Shown here one piece after another: positions 23,358 through 32,677 of a DNA stretch of 64,000 nt. A program made the translations under genes and the position numbers. The DNA comes from Nocardioides_B sp963781695 (GTDB lineage Bacteria > Actinomycetota > Actinomycetes > Propionibacteriales > Nocardioidaceae): positions 1,550,001-1,614,000 of the forward strand of contig CAWAGE010000007.1 in assembly GCA_963781695.1 (NCBI GenBank). Direction: 5' to 3'. Under the pieces are notes generated by a model. It was not told where the DNA came from. It ran no database searches and was given only the letters and a program-made list of their open reading frames with translations. Every line of letters starts with the position of its first letter. Position 1 is the stretch's first letter.

Positions 23358-26042
23358 ATGGCGACCCGAACCAGCTCCCCGCCGGCGTCGCGGACGCGAG
23401 GCAGCACCACGACCGGCCGCGGCAGCGGTCGCTCCGGCGGCTCGGGCCGCGGTTCGTCGGCGACGTCCCGCGGCCGGTCCGGCAACCAGACCTCGACCAC
23501 CGGCCGGGCCGCTCGCCCCAGGTCGAAGGGCGCCGGGTCGAAGGGCGCCGGGTCGAAGGGCGCCGCCCGCAAGGGGCGCCCCGCGCCTCGGGCGGTCCGC
23601 AACGGGACCGGGCCGGTGGCCACGGTAGGGCTCGCCGCCGGCCGGACGCTGGCGGCGCTGTGGCTCGGCGTCGCCCACGTGGTCGGGGCCGGCGCGCGCC
23701 GCGTCGGTCGGACCGCCCGCGAGCTGGAGCCGGAGCATCGTCGAGACGGCGCCGGACTGTTCCTGGTCGGGCTCGCCGTCGTGGTGGCGGCGGCCGTGTG
23801 GTGGCAGCTGCCCGGCGGCATGGGGGACGCCGTCCGCACCGTCGTCAACGGGTCGGTGGGGCTGGTCGGCTGGTTCGTGCCGCTGCTGCTCTGCTTCGTC
23901 GCCTGGCGGACGCTGCGCAACCCCGAGGACAACGGGCCTGCCGGCCGGCAGGTGATCGGTTGGACCGCGCTGTTGTTCGGCGTGCTGGGGATGGTCCACA
24001 TCGCCCACGGCATGCCGCGCCCGGTCAGGGGCGACACCGCCGACCTGCAGCAGGCGGGCGGAGCCATCGGCTTCGTGGTCTCCTCGCTGCTCACCGACCT
24101 GCTGCGCAGCAGCTTCGTCGTGGTGCCGCTGCTGGTGCTGCTCTCGGTGTTCGGGGTCCTCGTGATCACCGGCACGCCGGTCTACCAGGTGCCGGCCCGG
24201 CTGGCCGGCCTGCGTGACCGGCTGCTCGGCCGGACCGCGGCCGAGCCGGCCGGGGCCCACGCCGGCCAGTCCGAGCCCGAGCCGACCCAGCGCCGCGGCG
24301 GCCGGGCCCGACGACGGGTCTCGGCGATGGCCGAGAACGCCACCGAGCCGACCGGTGACCTGCCCTACGACTCACCCGTGCTGGAGGACCGGGCCCTGGG
24401 CCGCCGCCGGTCCAAGGCCACCGTCCCCGCGCAGGGCTCCGCCCCGGCGGGGGAGACCGTCGAGGACGCGGCTGCGGACGCGTCCCCCGTGGTCGTCGAG
24501 GCGTCGGAGGAGCGGGTCGAGGCGCCGCCGCACAGTCCGCTGCCCCAGCGCGTCGAGCAGCTGGCGCTGTCCGGCGACATCACCTACTCGCTGCCCGCCA
24601 ACGAGGTGCTCAAGGCCGGCTCGGTGCACAAGGCCCGGTCGCAGGCCTCCGACGCCGTGGTGGCGCGGCTGACCGAGGTGCTCGAGCAGTTCGACATCGA
24701 CGCGCAGGTCACCGGCTACACCCGCGGGCCGACGGTGACGCGCTACGAGGTCGAGCTCGGCCCGGCGGTAAAGGTGGAGAAGGTCACCGCGCTGGGCCGC
24801 AACATCGCCTACGCCGTGGCCTCGGCCGACGTGCGCATCCTCTCGCCGATCCCGGGGAAGTCCGCGATCGGCATCGAGATCCCGAACACCGACAAGGAGA
24901 TCGTCTCCCTCGGGGACGTGCTCCGGTCGGGCAACGCCCGCACCGACCACCACCCGATGATCGTCGGCCTCGGCAAGGACGTCGAGGGCGGCTTCGTGGT
25001 GGCGAACATGGCGAAGATGCCCCACCTGCTGGTCGCCGGTGCCACCGGGTCGGGCAAGTCGTCGTTCGTGAACTCCATGATCACCTCGATCCTGATGCGG
25101 TCCACGCCCGACGAGGTGCGGATGATCCTGGTCGATCCAAAGCGGGTGGAGCTCAACATCTACGAAGGCGTGCCGCACCTCATCACGCCCATCATCACCA
25201 GTCCGAAGAAGGCGGCTGAGGCGCTCGCCTGGGTGGTCCGAGAGATGGACCTGCGCTACGACGACCTGGCCGCCTTCGGGTTCCGCCACGTCGACGACTT
25301 CAACAAGGCGGTCCGGGCCGGGAAGGTCCAGGTGCCGCCGGGCAGCGAGCGGGTGCTGGCGCCGTACCCCTACCTGCTGGTCGTGGTCGACGAGCTCGCC
25401 GACCTGATGATGGTGGCTCCCAGGGACGTCGAGGACGCGGTCGTCCGGATCACGCAGCTGGCGCGAGCGGCCGGCATCCACCTGATCCTGGCGACCCAGC
25501 GGCCCTCGGTCGACGTGGTGACCGGCCTGATCAAGGCCAACGTGCCGTCGCGGCTGGCGTTCGCGACCTCGTCGCTGGCGGACTCCCGCGTCATCCTGGA
25601 CCAGCCGGGGGCCGAGAAGCTGGTGGGCCAGGGCGACGGCCTGTTCCTGCCGATGGGCGCCAGCAAGCCGGTCAGGGTCCAGGGCTCGTGGGTGACCGAG
25701 GCCGAGGTGCACCAGGTGGTGCGGCACTGCAAGGAGCAGCTGGAGCCGAGCTACCGCGACGACGTCACGGCGCCGGCCCAGTCCAAGCGCGAGCTCGACG
25801 ACGACATCGGCGACGACCTCGACCTGGTGGTGCAGGCCATCGAGCTGGTGGTGTCCACCCAGTTCGGGTCCACCTCGATGCTGCAGCGCAAGCTGCGGGT
25901 GGGCTTCGCCAAGGCGGGCCGGCTGATGGACATCCTGGAGAGTCGCGGCGTGGTCGGGCCCAGCGAGGGGTCCAAGGCGCGCGACGTGCTGATCAAGCCC
26001 GACGACCTCGACGGTGTCGTCGCCACGCTGCAGGCGGAGTAG
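23358..26042 (+). CDS. ftsK: DNA translocase FtsK
   Basis: FtsK pumps chromosome ends through the closing septum. The 894 residues begin with about 95 basic, low-complexity residues including an SKGAG repeat. A membrane domain of four helices follows (about 130-275), then an acidic/proline linker and the RecA-like motor. Walker A is VAGATGSGKSSFVN and Walker B is LLVVVDELADLMM, followed by ATQRPSVDVVTGLIKANVPSR. The C-terminal winged-helix gamma domain (STSMLQRKLRVGFAKAGRLMD) reads the orienting KOPS sites. The HTH gene begins nine bases past the stop. Confidence 0.95.
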   Translation: MATRTSSPPASRTRGSTTTGRGSGRSGGSGRGSSATSRGRSGNQTSTTGRAARPRSKGAGSKGAGSKGAARKGRPAPRAVRNGTGPVATVGLAAGRTLAALWLGVAHVVGAGARRVGRTARELEPEHRRDGAGLFLVGLAVVVAAAVWWQLPGGMGDAVRTVVNGSVGLVGWFVPLLLCFVAWRTLRNPEDNGPAGRQVIGWTALLFGVLGMVHIAHGMPRPVRGDTADLQQAGGAIGFVVSSLLTDLLRSSFVVVPLLVLLSVFGVLVITGTPVYQVPARLAGLRDRLLGRTAAEPAGAHAGQSEPEPTQRRGGRARRRVSAMAENATEPTGDLPYDSPVLEDRALGRRRSKATVPAQGSAPAGETVEDAAADASPVVVEASEERVEAPPHSPLPQRVEQLALSGDITYSLPANEVLKAGSVHKARSQASDAVVARLTEVLEQFDIDAQVTGYTRGPTVTRYEVELGPAVKVEKVTALGRNIAYAVASADVRILSPIPGKSAIGIEIPNTDKEIVSLGDVLRSGNARTDHHPMIVGLGKDVEGGFVVANMAKMPHLLVAGATGSGKSSFVNSMITSILMRSTPDEVRMILVDPKRVELNIYEGVPHLITPIITSPKKAAEALAWVVREMDLRYDDLAAFGFRHVDDFNKAVRAGKVQVPPGSERVLAPYPYLLVVVDELADLMMVAPRDVEDAVVRITQLARAAGIHLILATQRPSVDVVTGLIKANVPSRLAFATSSLADSRVILDQPGAEKLVGQGDGLFLPMGASKPVRVQGSWVTEAEVHQVVRHCKEQLEPSYRDDVTAPAQSKRELDDDIGDDLDLVVQAIELVVSTQFGSTSMLQRKLRVGFAKAGRLMDILESRGVVGPSEGSKARDVLIKPDDLDGVVATLQAE
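23521..23565. repeat. Three perfect 15-bp tandem repeats in ftsK
   Basis: GGTCGAAGGGCGCCG occurs three times without mismatch at 23521-23535, 23536-23550 and 23551-23565. It encodes repeated SKGAG in the basic N-terminal tail of FtsK. Confidence 0.9.
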
Positions 26043-26051
26043 GGGACCCAC

Positions 26052-27956
26052 GTGAGCACCACGACGTCTCGGCCGGGTCGCACTGCCCGGTCGCACCCGG
26101 ACCGGGCCCGTGAGGCGGCGGAGATGACTGCTGCGAGCCGACGCGCCGACCCGCCGGCCGAGGCCGCCGACGACACCGCGTCGCCGGTCGAGGTCGTGGT
26201 GCGGCGCAACGCCAGGCTCGCGGCCCTGGTCGGGGCCGGTGCGTCGGCGGTGGCGATCGCCTACCTCTGGCGGGTCACCCACACCGGCAGCCTCCTCGAC
26301 GGCGTGCTGTGCGTCGTGCTGGCCGGCATCGCCGCGGTCCACCTCGTCGAGCTGGTGGACGCTCGGACGCCGCTGCTGGTCGCCGACGAGCACGGGGTCC
26401 GGCTCCGGCTGGGCCGACAGTGGCGCGGCCTCCCCTGGGACGCCGTCGGCTCGGTGACGGTCCGACCGCGTGCCCGGTGGGTCGCGGACGGACGGCTGAG
26501 CCTGCTGCCGCGATCCGACGCCGACGTCCTCGCGGGACTGGACGGCCCCGGCCGTCGGGCCGCCTCGCTGAACCGGCGGTGGTACGGCGCACCGCTCGCC
26601 GTCCCGCTGGGGATGACCACGCGGGTCTCCGCCGGTGCCGCGGACCTCGCCGGACAGCTGCGCGACCTGGCGGCGGGCCGGGCCGACGTCGTCGTCGGCG
26701 AGGGGGGTCGCGGTGGCCGCCGGGCGCCCGGTCCCGACCCTGGGCCCGGCCGCGAGGCGGACCACGGGACCGGCCACGCGACCGGCGCCCGCTCGCCGGG
26801 CAGGTCGGCCCCCCTGTGCGCGGAGGTGTTGCCGGAGTCGTTGCCGGAGGTGTTGCCGGAGTCGTTGCCGGAGTCGTTGCCGGAGTCGTCGCCGTTGCCG
26901 GAGTCGTCGCCGGAGCCGCACCGGCCTGCGGGTGGGGCGACCGGAGCTGCGCCCGGGGACGCCTCGCTCGACCGACCAGGCGACCCGGCGACGGACGCAC
27001 GGGTCCCGGCACGGGTCGAGGCGCCGTCGGACGGGAGCGGGCGGGCCGCCGGCGCAGCACGGTGGACCCCGCTGCGAGGCCTGGACGCGCTGGTCTCGCG
27101 GGCGAACCGGACCCGACGCCGCGACGACGCGCCGCCGGACGACGCGGGCGGCCCGTCGCGCCCCCACGACCCGGACCGGCTGGACCTGGTTGAGCTGCTG
27201 AGCCCCGGCGAGCCGGGCGAGGCCGCCGGCACCGGTCTTGTCGACGCGGAGCAGTCGGTGACCCTCACGGTGCTGACGCCCGGCGAGGGGTCGACCGGCG
27301 CGCGGACCGCCGGCCCCCCGGTCGTCGGCGCCAGGACGATCCCGTTCCGGTCCGCTCGCGAGCGGGCACGGACCACGGTCCGCGCCGAGACCGGGTCCGG
27401 CCCCGACGTGTCCGCCCCGACGTCCGGGCCGGCCGTGATCGGCGCGGAGCTGGCGGAGGCCCGCAACCGGGTGGGACTGAGCGTCGACGAGCTGGCCGAG
27501 CGGACGCGGATCCGGCCGCACGTGATCGAGGCGATCGAGTCCGACGACTTCGCACCCTGCGGCGGCGACTTCTACGCCCGCGGCCACCTGCGGACGCTAG
27601 CCCGGGTGCTGGGCCGCGACCCCGGCGCGCTGTTGGCCCGCTACGACGCGCACCACGCCGGTGAGCCGGTCGACGCCCGCCGGGTGTTCGAGGCCGAGCT
27701 CGCCACCGGGATGACCGGAAGCATGCGCAGCACGGCCGGGGGAGCGAGCTGGGCGCTGCTGCTGGGCGTGGTGGTGCTGCTGCTGGCCGCCTGGATCGTC
27801 GTCCGGCTCGCCGCTGCGGAGCCGGAGCCGGTGCTGCAGGACCCCTCGGCTGCCATCGCCGGCGGTGCCATCACCTCGGCCCGCGCCCCCGGTCCTATTC
27901 CGGCCGCCGCTCTGGCCACCTCCCGGGAGGCCGGGGCCTCGACGGGTGGTTCCTGA
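26052..27956 (+). CDS. RodZ-like helix-turn-helix membrane protein
   Basis: This 634-residue protein begins with two adjacent membrane helices (about 55-100). A small PH-like region follows (LLVADEHGVRLRLGRQWRGLPWDAVGSVTV, about 118-150, in sections). Next comes a long disordered Pro/Glu/Gly linker with LPES repeats. An HTH_25 domain of the RodZ type lies at about 465-545 (GAELAEARNRVGLSVDELAERTRIRPHVIEAIE in sections). One transmembrane helix near 568-585 and a short tail complete it. RodZ links MreB to the envelope, and a gene of this type follows ftsK in actinobacteria. A classical RodZ C-terminal domain is absent. Function in envelope or division is inferred. Confidence 0.8.
   Translation: MSTTTSRPGRTARSHPDRAREAAEMTAASRRADPPAEAADDTASPVEVVVRRNARLAALVGAGASAVAIAYLWRVTHTGSLLDGVLCVVLAGIAAVHLVELVDARTPLLVADEHGVRLRLGRQWRGLPWDAVGSVTVRPRARWVADGRLSLLPRSDADVLAGLDGPGRRAASLNRRWYGAPLAVPLGMTTRVSAGAADLAGQLRDLAAGRADVVVGEGGRGGRRAPGPDPGPGREADHGTGHATGARSPGRSAPLCAEVLPESLPEVLPESLPESLPESSPLPESSPEPHRPAGGATGAAPGDASLDRPGDPATDARVPARVEAPSDGSGRAAGAARWTPLRGLDALVSRANRTRRRDDAPPDDAGGPSRPHDPDRLDLVELLSPGEPGEAAGTGLVDAEQSVTLTVLTPGEGSTGARTAGPPVVGARTIPFRSARERARTTVRAETGSGPDVSAPTSGPAVIGAELAEARNRVGLSVDELAERTRIRPHVIEAIESDDFAPCGGDFYARGHLRTLARVLGRDPGALLARYDAHHAGEPVDARRVFEAELATGMTGSMRSTAGGASWALLLGVVVLLLAAWIVVRLAAAEPEPVLQDPSAAIAGGAITSARAPGPIPAAALATSREAGASTGGS
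26826..26915. repeat. 12-bp in-frame repeats encoding LPES/LPEV
   Basis: Seven to eight copies of a TCGTTGCCGGAG-like unit run from 26826 to 26915, the later ones partly degenerate. They encode the Leu-Pro-Glu-Ser string in the disordered linker of the HTH membrane protein. Confidence 0.85.
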
Positions 27957-27963
27957 GCCTGGC

Positions 27964-28005
27964 GAGACCCCTGGCCGGCCGCAGCGCCGACGGGCCAGGG
28001 GTCTC
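27964..28005 (+). terminator. Perfect 13-bp hairpin terminator
   Basis: GAGACCCCTGGCC (27964-27976) pairs perfectly with GGCCAGGGGTCTC (27993-28005) across 16 bases, eight bases past the HTH protein stop. It ends the ftsK transcript. Confidence 0.8.
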
Positions 28006-28072
28006 GGCCGGCCGGGGAGCGAGAGCGTGGTTCGCCCTGGCCCCGCCCCGACCGTCATACTCGGTCGCAGTC

Positions 28073-29542
28073 ATGACTGCACACAGCGAACAGCACTCCG
28101 TCCCGCCCGTCCCCACCACGGTCGCCCTGGTGACCCTCGGCTGCGCCCGCAACGAGGTGGACTCCGAGGAGCTCGCCGGACGCTTGGAGGCCGGAGGCTT
28201 CCGTCTTGTCGATGATCCCGCGCAGGCCCAGACGGTGTTGGTGAACACCTGTGGCTTCGTCGAGGCGGCGAAGAAGGACTCCGTCGACACCCTGCTGGAG
28301 GCGGCCGACCTCAAGACCGACGGTGGCGCCACCCAGGCGGTGGTCGCGGTCGGCTGTCTCGCTGAGCGCTACGGCAAGGACCTCGCGGACTCGCTGCCCG
28401 AGGCCGATGCCGTGCTGGGCTTCGACGACTACCCCGACATCGCCGCGCGGCTCCGCTCGATCCTCGCCGGCGAGCAGCATCTCGCCCACACGCCGCAGGA
28501 CCGGCGCACGCTGCTGCCGATCAGCCCGGCGGAGCGGGACGCGAGCGCCGTCGTGGTCCCCGGTCACACCGTCGCGGCGCCCGACCTGCCGGACGAGGTC
28601 GCCCCGGCCTCCGGACCGCGGGCCGTGCGGCGACGTCTCGACGGCGGTCCGATGGCACCGCTGAAGCTGGCCAGCGGCTGCGACCGACGCTGCACCTTCT
28701 GCGCGATCCCGTCCTTCCGCGGCTCGTTCGTCTCCCGTCGCCCCGCCGACGTCCTTGGCGAGGCTCGGTGGCTGGCCGGCCAGGACGTCCGGGAGCTGTT
28801 CCTGGTCAGCGAGAACTCCACCTCCTACGGCAAGGACCTGGGCGACCTGCGACTGCTGGAGACGCTGCTGCCGGAGCTGGCCGGGATCGAGGGCGTCGAG
28901 CGGGTCCGGGTCTCCTACCTGCAGCCGGCCGAGACCCGACCCGGCCTGGTCACCGCCATCGCCTCGACGCCCGGCGTGGCGCCGTACTTCGACCTGTCGT
29001 TCCAGCACGCCTCGAACGCGGTGCTGCGGCGGATGCGCCGCTTCGGGGACCCCGACAGCTTCCTGGCGCTGATCGAGCAGGCGCGCTCGCAGGCGCCGCT
29101 GGCAGGGGTGCGCTCCAACGTGATCGTCGGCTTCCCCGGCGAGACCGAGGCGGACCTGGAGACGCTCTGTGACTTCCTGGTCGACGCCCGGATGGACGTC
29201 GTCGGGGTGTTCGGCTACTCCGACGAGGACGGCACCGAGGCGGCCTCCTACGACCGGAAGCTGGGTGAGGACGAGATCCGGGACCGGACCGACCACGTCA
29301 CCCGGCTGGTGGAGGAGCTGACGTCACAGCGCGCCGAGGACCGGGTGGGCGAGACGGTGGAGGTGCTGGTCGAGTCGCTGCACGACGACGTCGCGGAGGG
29401 GCGCGCCGCGCACCAGGGACCCGAGGTCGACGGCATCACCGTGCTCACCGGTGCGCCGCCCGGAACCTTGGTGGGCGCCCTGCTCCGCGGGCTCGTGACC
29501 GGCTCCGACGGGGTCGACCTCGTCGCGGACGTGGTCGCGTGA
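28073..29542 (+). CDS. rimO: Ribosomal protein S12 methylthiotransferase RimO
   Basis: RimO is a radical SAM enzyme that methylthiolates an aspartate of S12. The 489 residues contain an N-terminal UPF0004 domain whose cysteines are in VTLGCARNEVDSEE, NTCGF and VGCLAERYG. The radical SAM CxxxCxxC is in ASGCDRRCTFCAIPSFRG, and a C-terminal TRAM domain follows. An internal low-complexity stretch (about 165-200) separates the first two domains. CATACT at 28056-28061 may be the -10 box, giving a leader of only a few bases. The pgsA GTG overlaps its stop (GTGA). Confidence 0.95.
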   Translation: MTAHSEQHSVPPVPTTVALVTLGCARNEVDSEELAGRLEAGGFRLVDDPAQAQTVLVNTCGFVEAAKKDSVDTLLEAADLKTDGGATQAVVAVGCLAERYGKDLADSLPEADAVLGFDDYPDIAARLRSILAGEQHLAHTPQDRRTLLPISPAERDASAVVVPGHTVAAPDLPDEVAPASGPRAVRRRLDGGPMAPLKLASGCDRRCTFCAIPSFRGSFVSRRPADVLGEARWLAGQDVRELFLVSENSTSYGKDLGDLRLLETLLPELAGIEGVERVRVSYLQPAETRPGLVTAIASTPGVAPYFDLSFQHASNAVLRRMRRFGDPDSFLALIEQARSQAPLAGVRSNVIVGFPGETEADLETLCDFLVDARMDVVGVFGYSDEDGTEAASYDRKLGEDEIRDRTDHVTRLVEELTSQRAEDRVGETVEVLVESLHDDVAEGRAAHQGPEVDGITVLTGAPPGTLVGALLRGLVTGSDGVDLVADVVA

Positions 29543-30168
29543 GCCCGCCGTCCGACGGCGCGACCACCAGGCCCACGAACTGGAACCTGCCGAACGCGCT
29601 GACGACGTTGCGCATCTTCATGGTGCCCTTCTTCGGGTGGGCGCTGTTGGCCCACGACGGTGAGTCGGTGGGGCTGCGGCTGCTCGCGTGGGTGCTCTTC
29701 GCGCTGGCGATGGTGACCGACAAGGTGGACGGGGACATCGCCCGCAGCCGGAACCTGGTCACCGACTTCGGCAAGATCGCGGACCCCATCGCCGACAAGG
29801 CGCTGACCGGGATGGCCTTCGTGGGGCTGTCGGTCATCGGGGAGCTGTGGTGGTGGGTCACGGTGCTGGTGCTGGTGCGGGAGTGGGGCGTCACGCTGCT
29901 GCGGCTGTGGGTGATCCGGCACGGCGTGATGGCAGCCGGTCGCGGCGGCAAGCTCAAGACGGTGCTGCAGACCGCGGCGCTCGGGATGCTGGTGCTGCCG
30001 TTGACGCTGCTGGAGGGCACCCTCGGTGATGTCGCCCTGGTCCTGTGGTGGGTCGCGGTGCTGGTGATGGCGGCCGCTGTCGCGGTCACCGTCGTGACCG
30101 GCGTCGACTACGTGCTGAAGGCGCGCGCGGTGCGTCGCTCCGGTCGGTCCGGAGCAGTCCGCCGCTAG
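29539..30168 (+). CDS. pgsA: CDP-diacylglycerol-glycerol-3-phosphate phosphatidyltransferase
   Basis: PgsA makes phosphatidylglycerol phosphate in the membrane, the first step to phosphatidylglycerol and cardiolipin. The 209 residues contain the CDP-alcohol phosphotransferase signature D-x2-D-G-x2-A-R-x8-G-x3-D-x3-D, visible in DKVDGDIARSRN and FGKIADPIAD (about residues 65-91). Several hydrophobic helices surround it. It is translationally coupled to rimO. The stop lies only 11 bases from that of the convergent GH15 gene, so the two transcripts must overlap at their 3' ends. Confidence 0.93.
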   Translation: MSPPSDGATTRPTNWNLPNALTTLRIFMVPFFGWALLAHDGESVGLRLLAWVLFALAMVTDKVDGDIARSRNLVTDFGKIADPIADKALTGMAFVGLSVIGELWWWVTVLVLVREWGVTLLRLWVIRHGVMAAGRGGKLKTVLQTAALGMLVLPLTLLEGTLGDVALVLWWVAVLVMAAAVAVTVVTGVDYVLKARAVRRSGRSGAVRR

Positions 30169-30179
30169 CGGTCCACGGG

Positions 30180-31991
30180 CTAGCGCCCGGTGCGGCGAGG
30201 ACGGGGCGAGAGTCGGCCCTCGGCGCGGTTGAGCTCGTTGGCAGCCGCCACCAGGGCGAGGTGGGAGAAGGCCTGCGGGAAGTTCCCGACGAACCGGTGG
30301 TTGCCGGTGTCGTACTCCTCGGAGAGCAGACCGACGTCGTTGGACAGCGCCACCAGCCGTGCCATCAGCGCGTGCGCGTCCTCGAGGCGGCCGGCGTGGG
30401 TGTAGGCCTGGACCAGCCAGAACGAGCACGCCAGGAACGGGTGCTCGTCGCCGGCGAGCCCGTCGACACCCGAGGCGGTGCGGTAGCGCAGCACCAGGCC
30501 GTCGCGCATCAGGTCCTCCTCGACGGCCCTGATGGTGCCGAGCATGCGCGGGTCGTCCCCGGCGACGAAGCCGACGTCGGAGAGCACCAGCAAGGACGCG
30601 TCGACCTCGCCGGTCTCGTAGTGCTGGGTGAAGGTGCCGCGGGTGTGGTCGTACCCGTGGGTCAGCACCTCCTCGCGGACGGCGTCCCGCAGCGCTCGCC
30701 AGCGCGCGACCGGCCCGTCGAGGCCGTGCTGCTCGATGGCGGCGATGGCGCGGTCGAACGCGACCCACACCATCACCCGCGAGTGCGTGAAGTGGCGGCG
30801 TGGGCCGCGGATCTCCCAGAGCCCGTTGTCCGGCTCCTGCCAGTGCTGGGCCAGGTCGTCCACGAGCTGACGCTGCAGGGACCAGGAGTCGTCGCTGTCC
30901 TCGATGCCGAGGTCGCGGGCCATCGTCAGGGCGATCATCACCTCCCCCAGCACGTCGGTCTGGCGCTGGCCGACGGCGGCGTTCCCGACGCGCACCGGGA
31001 CCGAGCCGGCGTAGCCGGGCAGGTGCGTCAGCGTCCGCTCGGGGATGTCACGGCCACCGTCGACGGCGTACATGATCTGGAGGTCGGCGGGGTCGCCCGC
31101 GACCGCGCGCAGCAGCCAGCCGCGCCACAGCCGGGCCTCGTGCTCGTAGCCGGACTCGAGCAGGGACTCCAGCGTCAGCGCAGCGTCGCGCAGCCAGCAG
31201 AACCGGTAGTCCCAGTTGCGCTCGCCGCCGATGCTCTCCGGCAGCGAGGTGGTCGGGGCGGCGACGATGCCACCGGTGCCGCCGTGGGTGAGCAGCCGCA
31301 GCGTCACCAGCGACCGGATCACGGCGTCCCGGTAGGGACCCACGTGGCTGCACGCCCCCGCCCAGGCGTTGCTGACCTCGATGGTGCGGGCGATCCGGTC
31401 GTCGAACTCCAGCGGTTCGGGCAGCGGGTGGTGGGAGGGGACCCAGGTGGTGGAGAAGGTCAGCTCGTCACCGGCCTCCACCGGGAACTCGTCGACGTGC
31501 CGGCCGTCCACCGCGTGCGGCAGCCGGGGCCCCCGCAGCATGAGCCGGTCCGGCCCGGCCACGGCGGTGATCGCCTCCTCGCCGTGGACGGTCACGCGGC
31601 GGACCCACGGGCGGATCGCCCCGTACCCGAAGCGGACCACCCACTCGTGCCGCATCCGCACCGTTCCGCTGACGCCTCGCACCCGTCGCACCAGGTCGGC
31701 GCGATGGTCGGCGACCGGCATCACGTCCAGGACGGTCACCTGCCCGGTGTCGGTGGTGAACGTGGTCTCGAGGGCGGCACTGGCGTCGACGTAGCGACGG
31801 GTGGAGCGGGCCTCCGGGTCGGTGGGCCCCAGCAGCCAGCGGCCGTGCTCGGGTCCGCCCAGGAGCGCTGCGAAGCACGCCGTCGAGTCGAACCGGGGCA
31901 GGCACAGCCAGTCCACGGAACCGTCCGTGCCGACCAACGCGGCCGTTGCTCTGTCGCCCAGCATCGCGTAGGCCTCGATCGGTAGCGGCAT
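30180..31991 (-). CDS. Glycoside hydrolase family 15 protein (trehalase/glucoamylase type)
   Basis: The 603-residue protein has the bacterial GH15 layout, a beta-sandwich N-domain (about 1-250) and an (alpha/alpha)6 barrel. Barrel motifs include ERNWDYRFCWLRDAALTLESL, the general-acid region DNGLWEIRGPRRHFTHSRVM with its Glu, and the C-terminal base region LLSEEYDTGNHRFVGNFPQAFSHLALV in sections. Related mycobacterial enzymes hydrolyse trehalose, so trehalase is the likeliest activity, with alpha-glucan hydrolysis possible. No signal peptide is present, so it is cytosolic. The ATG at 31991 has a leaderless promoter. A longer upstream frame runs antisense to cinA and was rejected. Confidence 0.9.
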   Translation of the reverse strand: MPLPIEAYAMLGDRATAALVGTDGSVDWLCLPRFDSTACFAALLGGPEHGRWLLGPTDPEARSTRRYVDASAALETTFTTDTGQVTVLDVMPVADHRADLVRRVRGVSGTVRMRHEWVVRFGYGAIRPWVRRVTVHGEEAITAVAGPDRLMLRGPRLPHAVDGRHVDEFPVEAGDELTFSTTWVPSHHPLPEPLEFDDRIARTIEVSNAWAGACSHVGPYRDAVIRSLVTLRLLTHGGTGGIVAAPTTSLPESIGGERNWDYRFCWLRDAALTLESLLESGYEHEARLWRGWLLRAVAGDPADLQIMYAVDGGRDIPERTLTHLPGYAGSVPVRVGNAAVGQRQTDVLGEVMIALTMARDLGIEDSDDSWSLQRQLVDDLAQHWQEPDNGLWEIRGPRRHFTHSRVMVWVAFDRAIAAIEQHGLDGPVARWRALRDAVREEVLTHGYDHTRGTFTQHYETGEVDASLLVLSDVGFVAGDDPRMLGTIRAVEEDLMRDGLVLRYRTASGVDGLAGDEHPFLACSFWLVQAYTHAGRLEDAHALMARLVALSNDVGLLSEEYDTGNHRFVGNFPQAFSHLALVAAANELNRAEGRLSPRPRRTGR

Positions 31992-32003
31992 GCCGCCAAC
32001 GTA
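31992..32003 (-). promoter_or_regulatory. Leaderless -10 element of the GH15 gene
   Basis: TACGTT on the minus strand (32003-31998), six bases, then ATG at 31991. It mirrors the cinA promoter. Confidence 0.5.
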
Positions 32004-32034
32004 GCGGCCGACGCATGGGGTCGCCGCGGCTGGA

Positions 32035-32046
32035 TACGTTGCCCGC
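32035..32046 (+). promoter_or_regulatory. Leaderless -10 element of cinA
   Basis: TACGTT (32035-32040), six bases, then ATG at 32047. The hexamer and spacing are the same as for the divergent GH15 gene; the starts are 55 bp apart. Confidence 0.55.
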
Positions 32047-32586
32047 ATGGACGCCCTGGAGAGGCACGCGGACCAGCAGGTCCTGGGAGCCACCCTGCAC
32101 GCCGAGCTGCTGCGCCGCTCGATGACCCTGGCCACCGCGGAGTCGCTGACCGGTGGCGCGCTTGCCGACCTGTGCTCGGCGTCGCCGGGGGCCAGCGAGA
32201 CGTACCCGGGCGGCGTCGTCAGCTACGCGACCGAGGTGAAGACGGGCCTGCTGCGGGTCGCCGAGCGGACGGTCGCCGAGCACGGGGTGATCTCCGACGA
32301 GTGCGCCCGTGAGATGGCGCTGGGGGTCCGGGCGGTGCTCGGCACCGACTGGGGCCTCGCGACCACCGGAGTGGCGGGACCGACCACCCAGGAGGGGAAG
32401 CCCGTCGGCGAGGTCCACCTGGCCGTCGCCGGTCCCGACGCCGTCGTGTGCCGCCGGCTGGACCTCGGCGGCGACCGCGCCAGCATCCGCGAGCAGGCTG
32501 TGGTCGAGGCCGCTCGACTGGCTCTCGAGGCCGTCACGGGGCACGCTGCGACGGAGCGCCACCGCGCTGCCGGGGCTGGGAGTTGA
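32047..32586 (+). CDS. cinA: CinA-family nicotinamide-nucleotide amidohydrolase
   Basis: The 179-residue protein is the stand-alone PncC/CinA C-terminal domain. It deamidates nicotinamide mononucleotide to nicotinate mononucleotide in pyridine-nucleotide recycling. Motifs are LATAESLTGGALADL, with the reactive Ser, PGASETYPGGVVSYATEVKTGLL in sections, and TTGVAGPTTQEGKPVGEV. It lacks the N-terminal MoaB-like domain of full-length CinA, as is normal in actinobacteria. clgR follows after 91 bases. Confidence 0.93.
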   Translation: MDALERHADQQVLGATLHAELLRRSMTLATAESLTGGALADLCSASPGASETYPGGVVSYATEVKTGLLRVAERTVAEHGVISDECAREMALGVRAVLGTDWGLATTGVAGPTTQEGKPVGEVHLAVAGPDAVVCRRLDLGGDRASIREQAVVEAARLALEAVTGHAATERHRAAGAGS

Positions 32587-32677
32587 CCGGTTCCGCTTCG
32601 GGATGTTTTCGCGAGCCGGTAGCGTTGCGCCACAGCACCGACCCGCAGCGTGCTCGACCGAGGAAGGACCGAGGCCC

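Noticed and set aside
26826..26915. LPES repeats as sortase sorting signals
   Set aside because: They lie mid-protein in tandem, lack the LPxTG threonine-glycine, and have no following membrane helix and basic tail.
24372..27587. 1071-codon minus-strand frame antisense to ftsK and the HTH gene
   Set aside because: Low-complexity shadow of FtsK and the RodZ-like protein; no recognisable motif.
32587..32677. ClgR self-binding box upstream of clgR
   Set aside because: No CGC-N5-GCG arrangement was found in the 91-base gap, only scattered CGC and GCG triplets.
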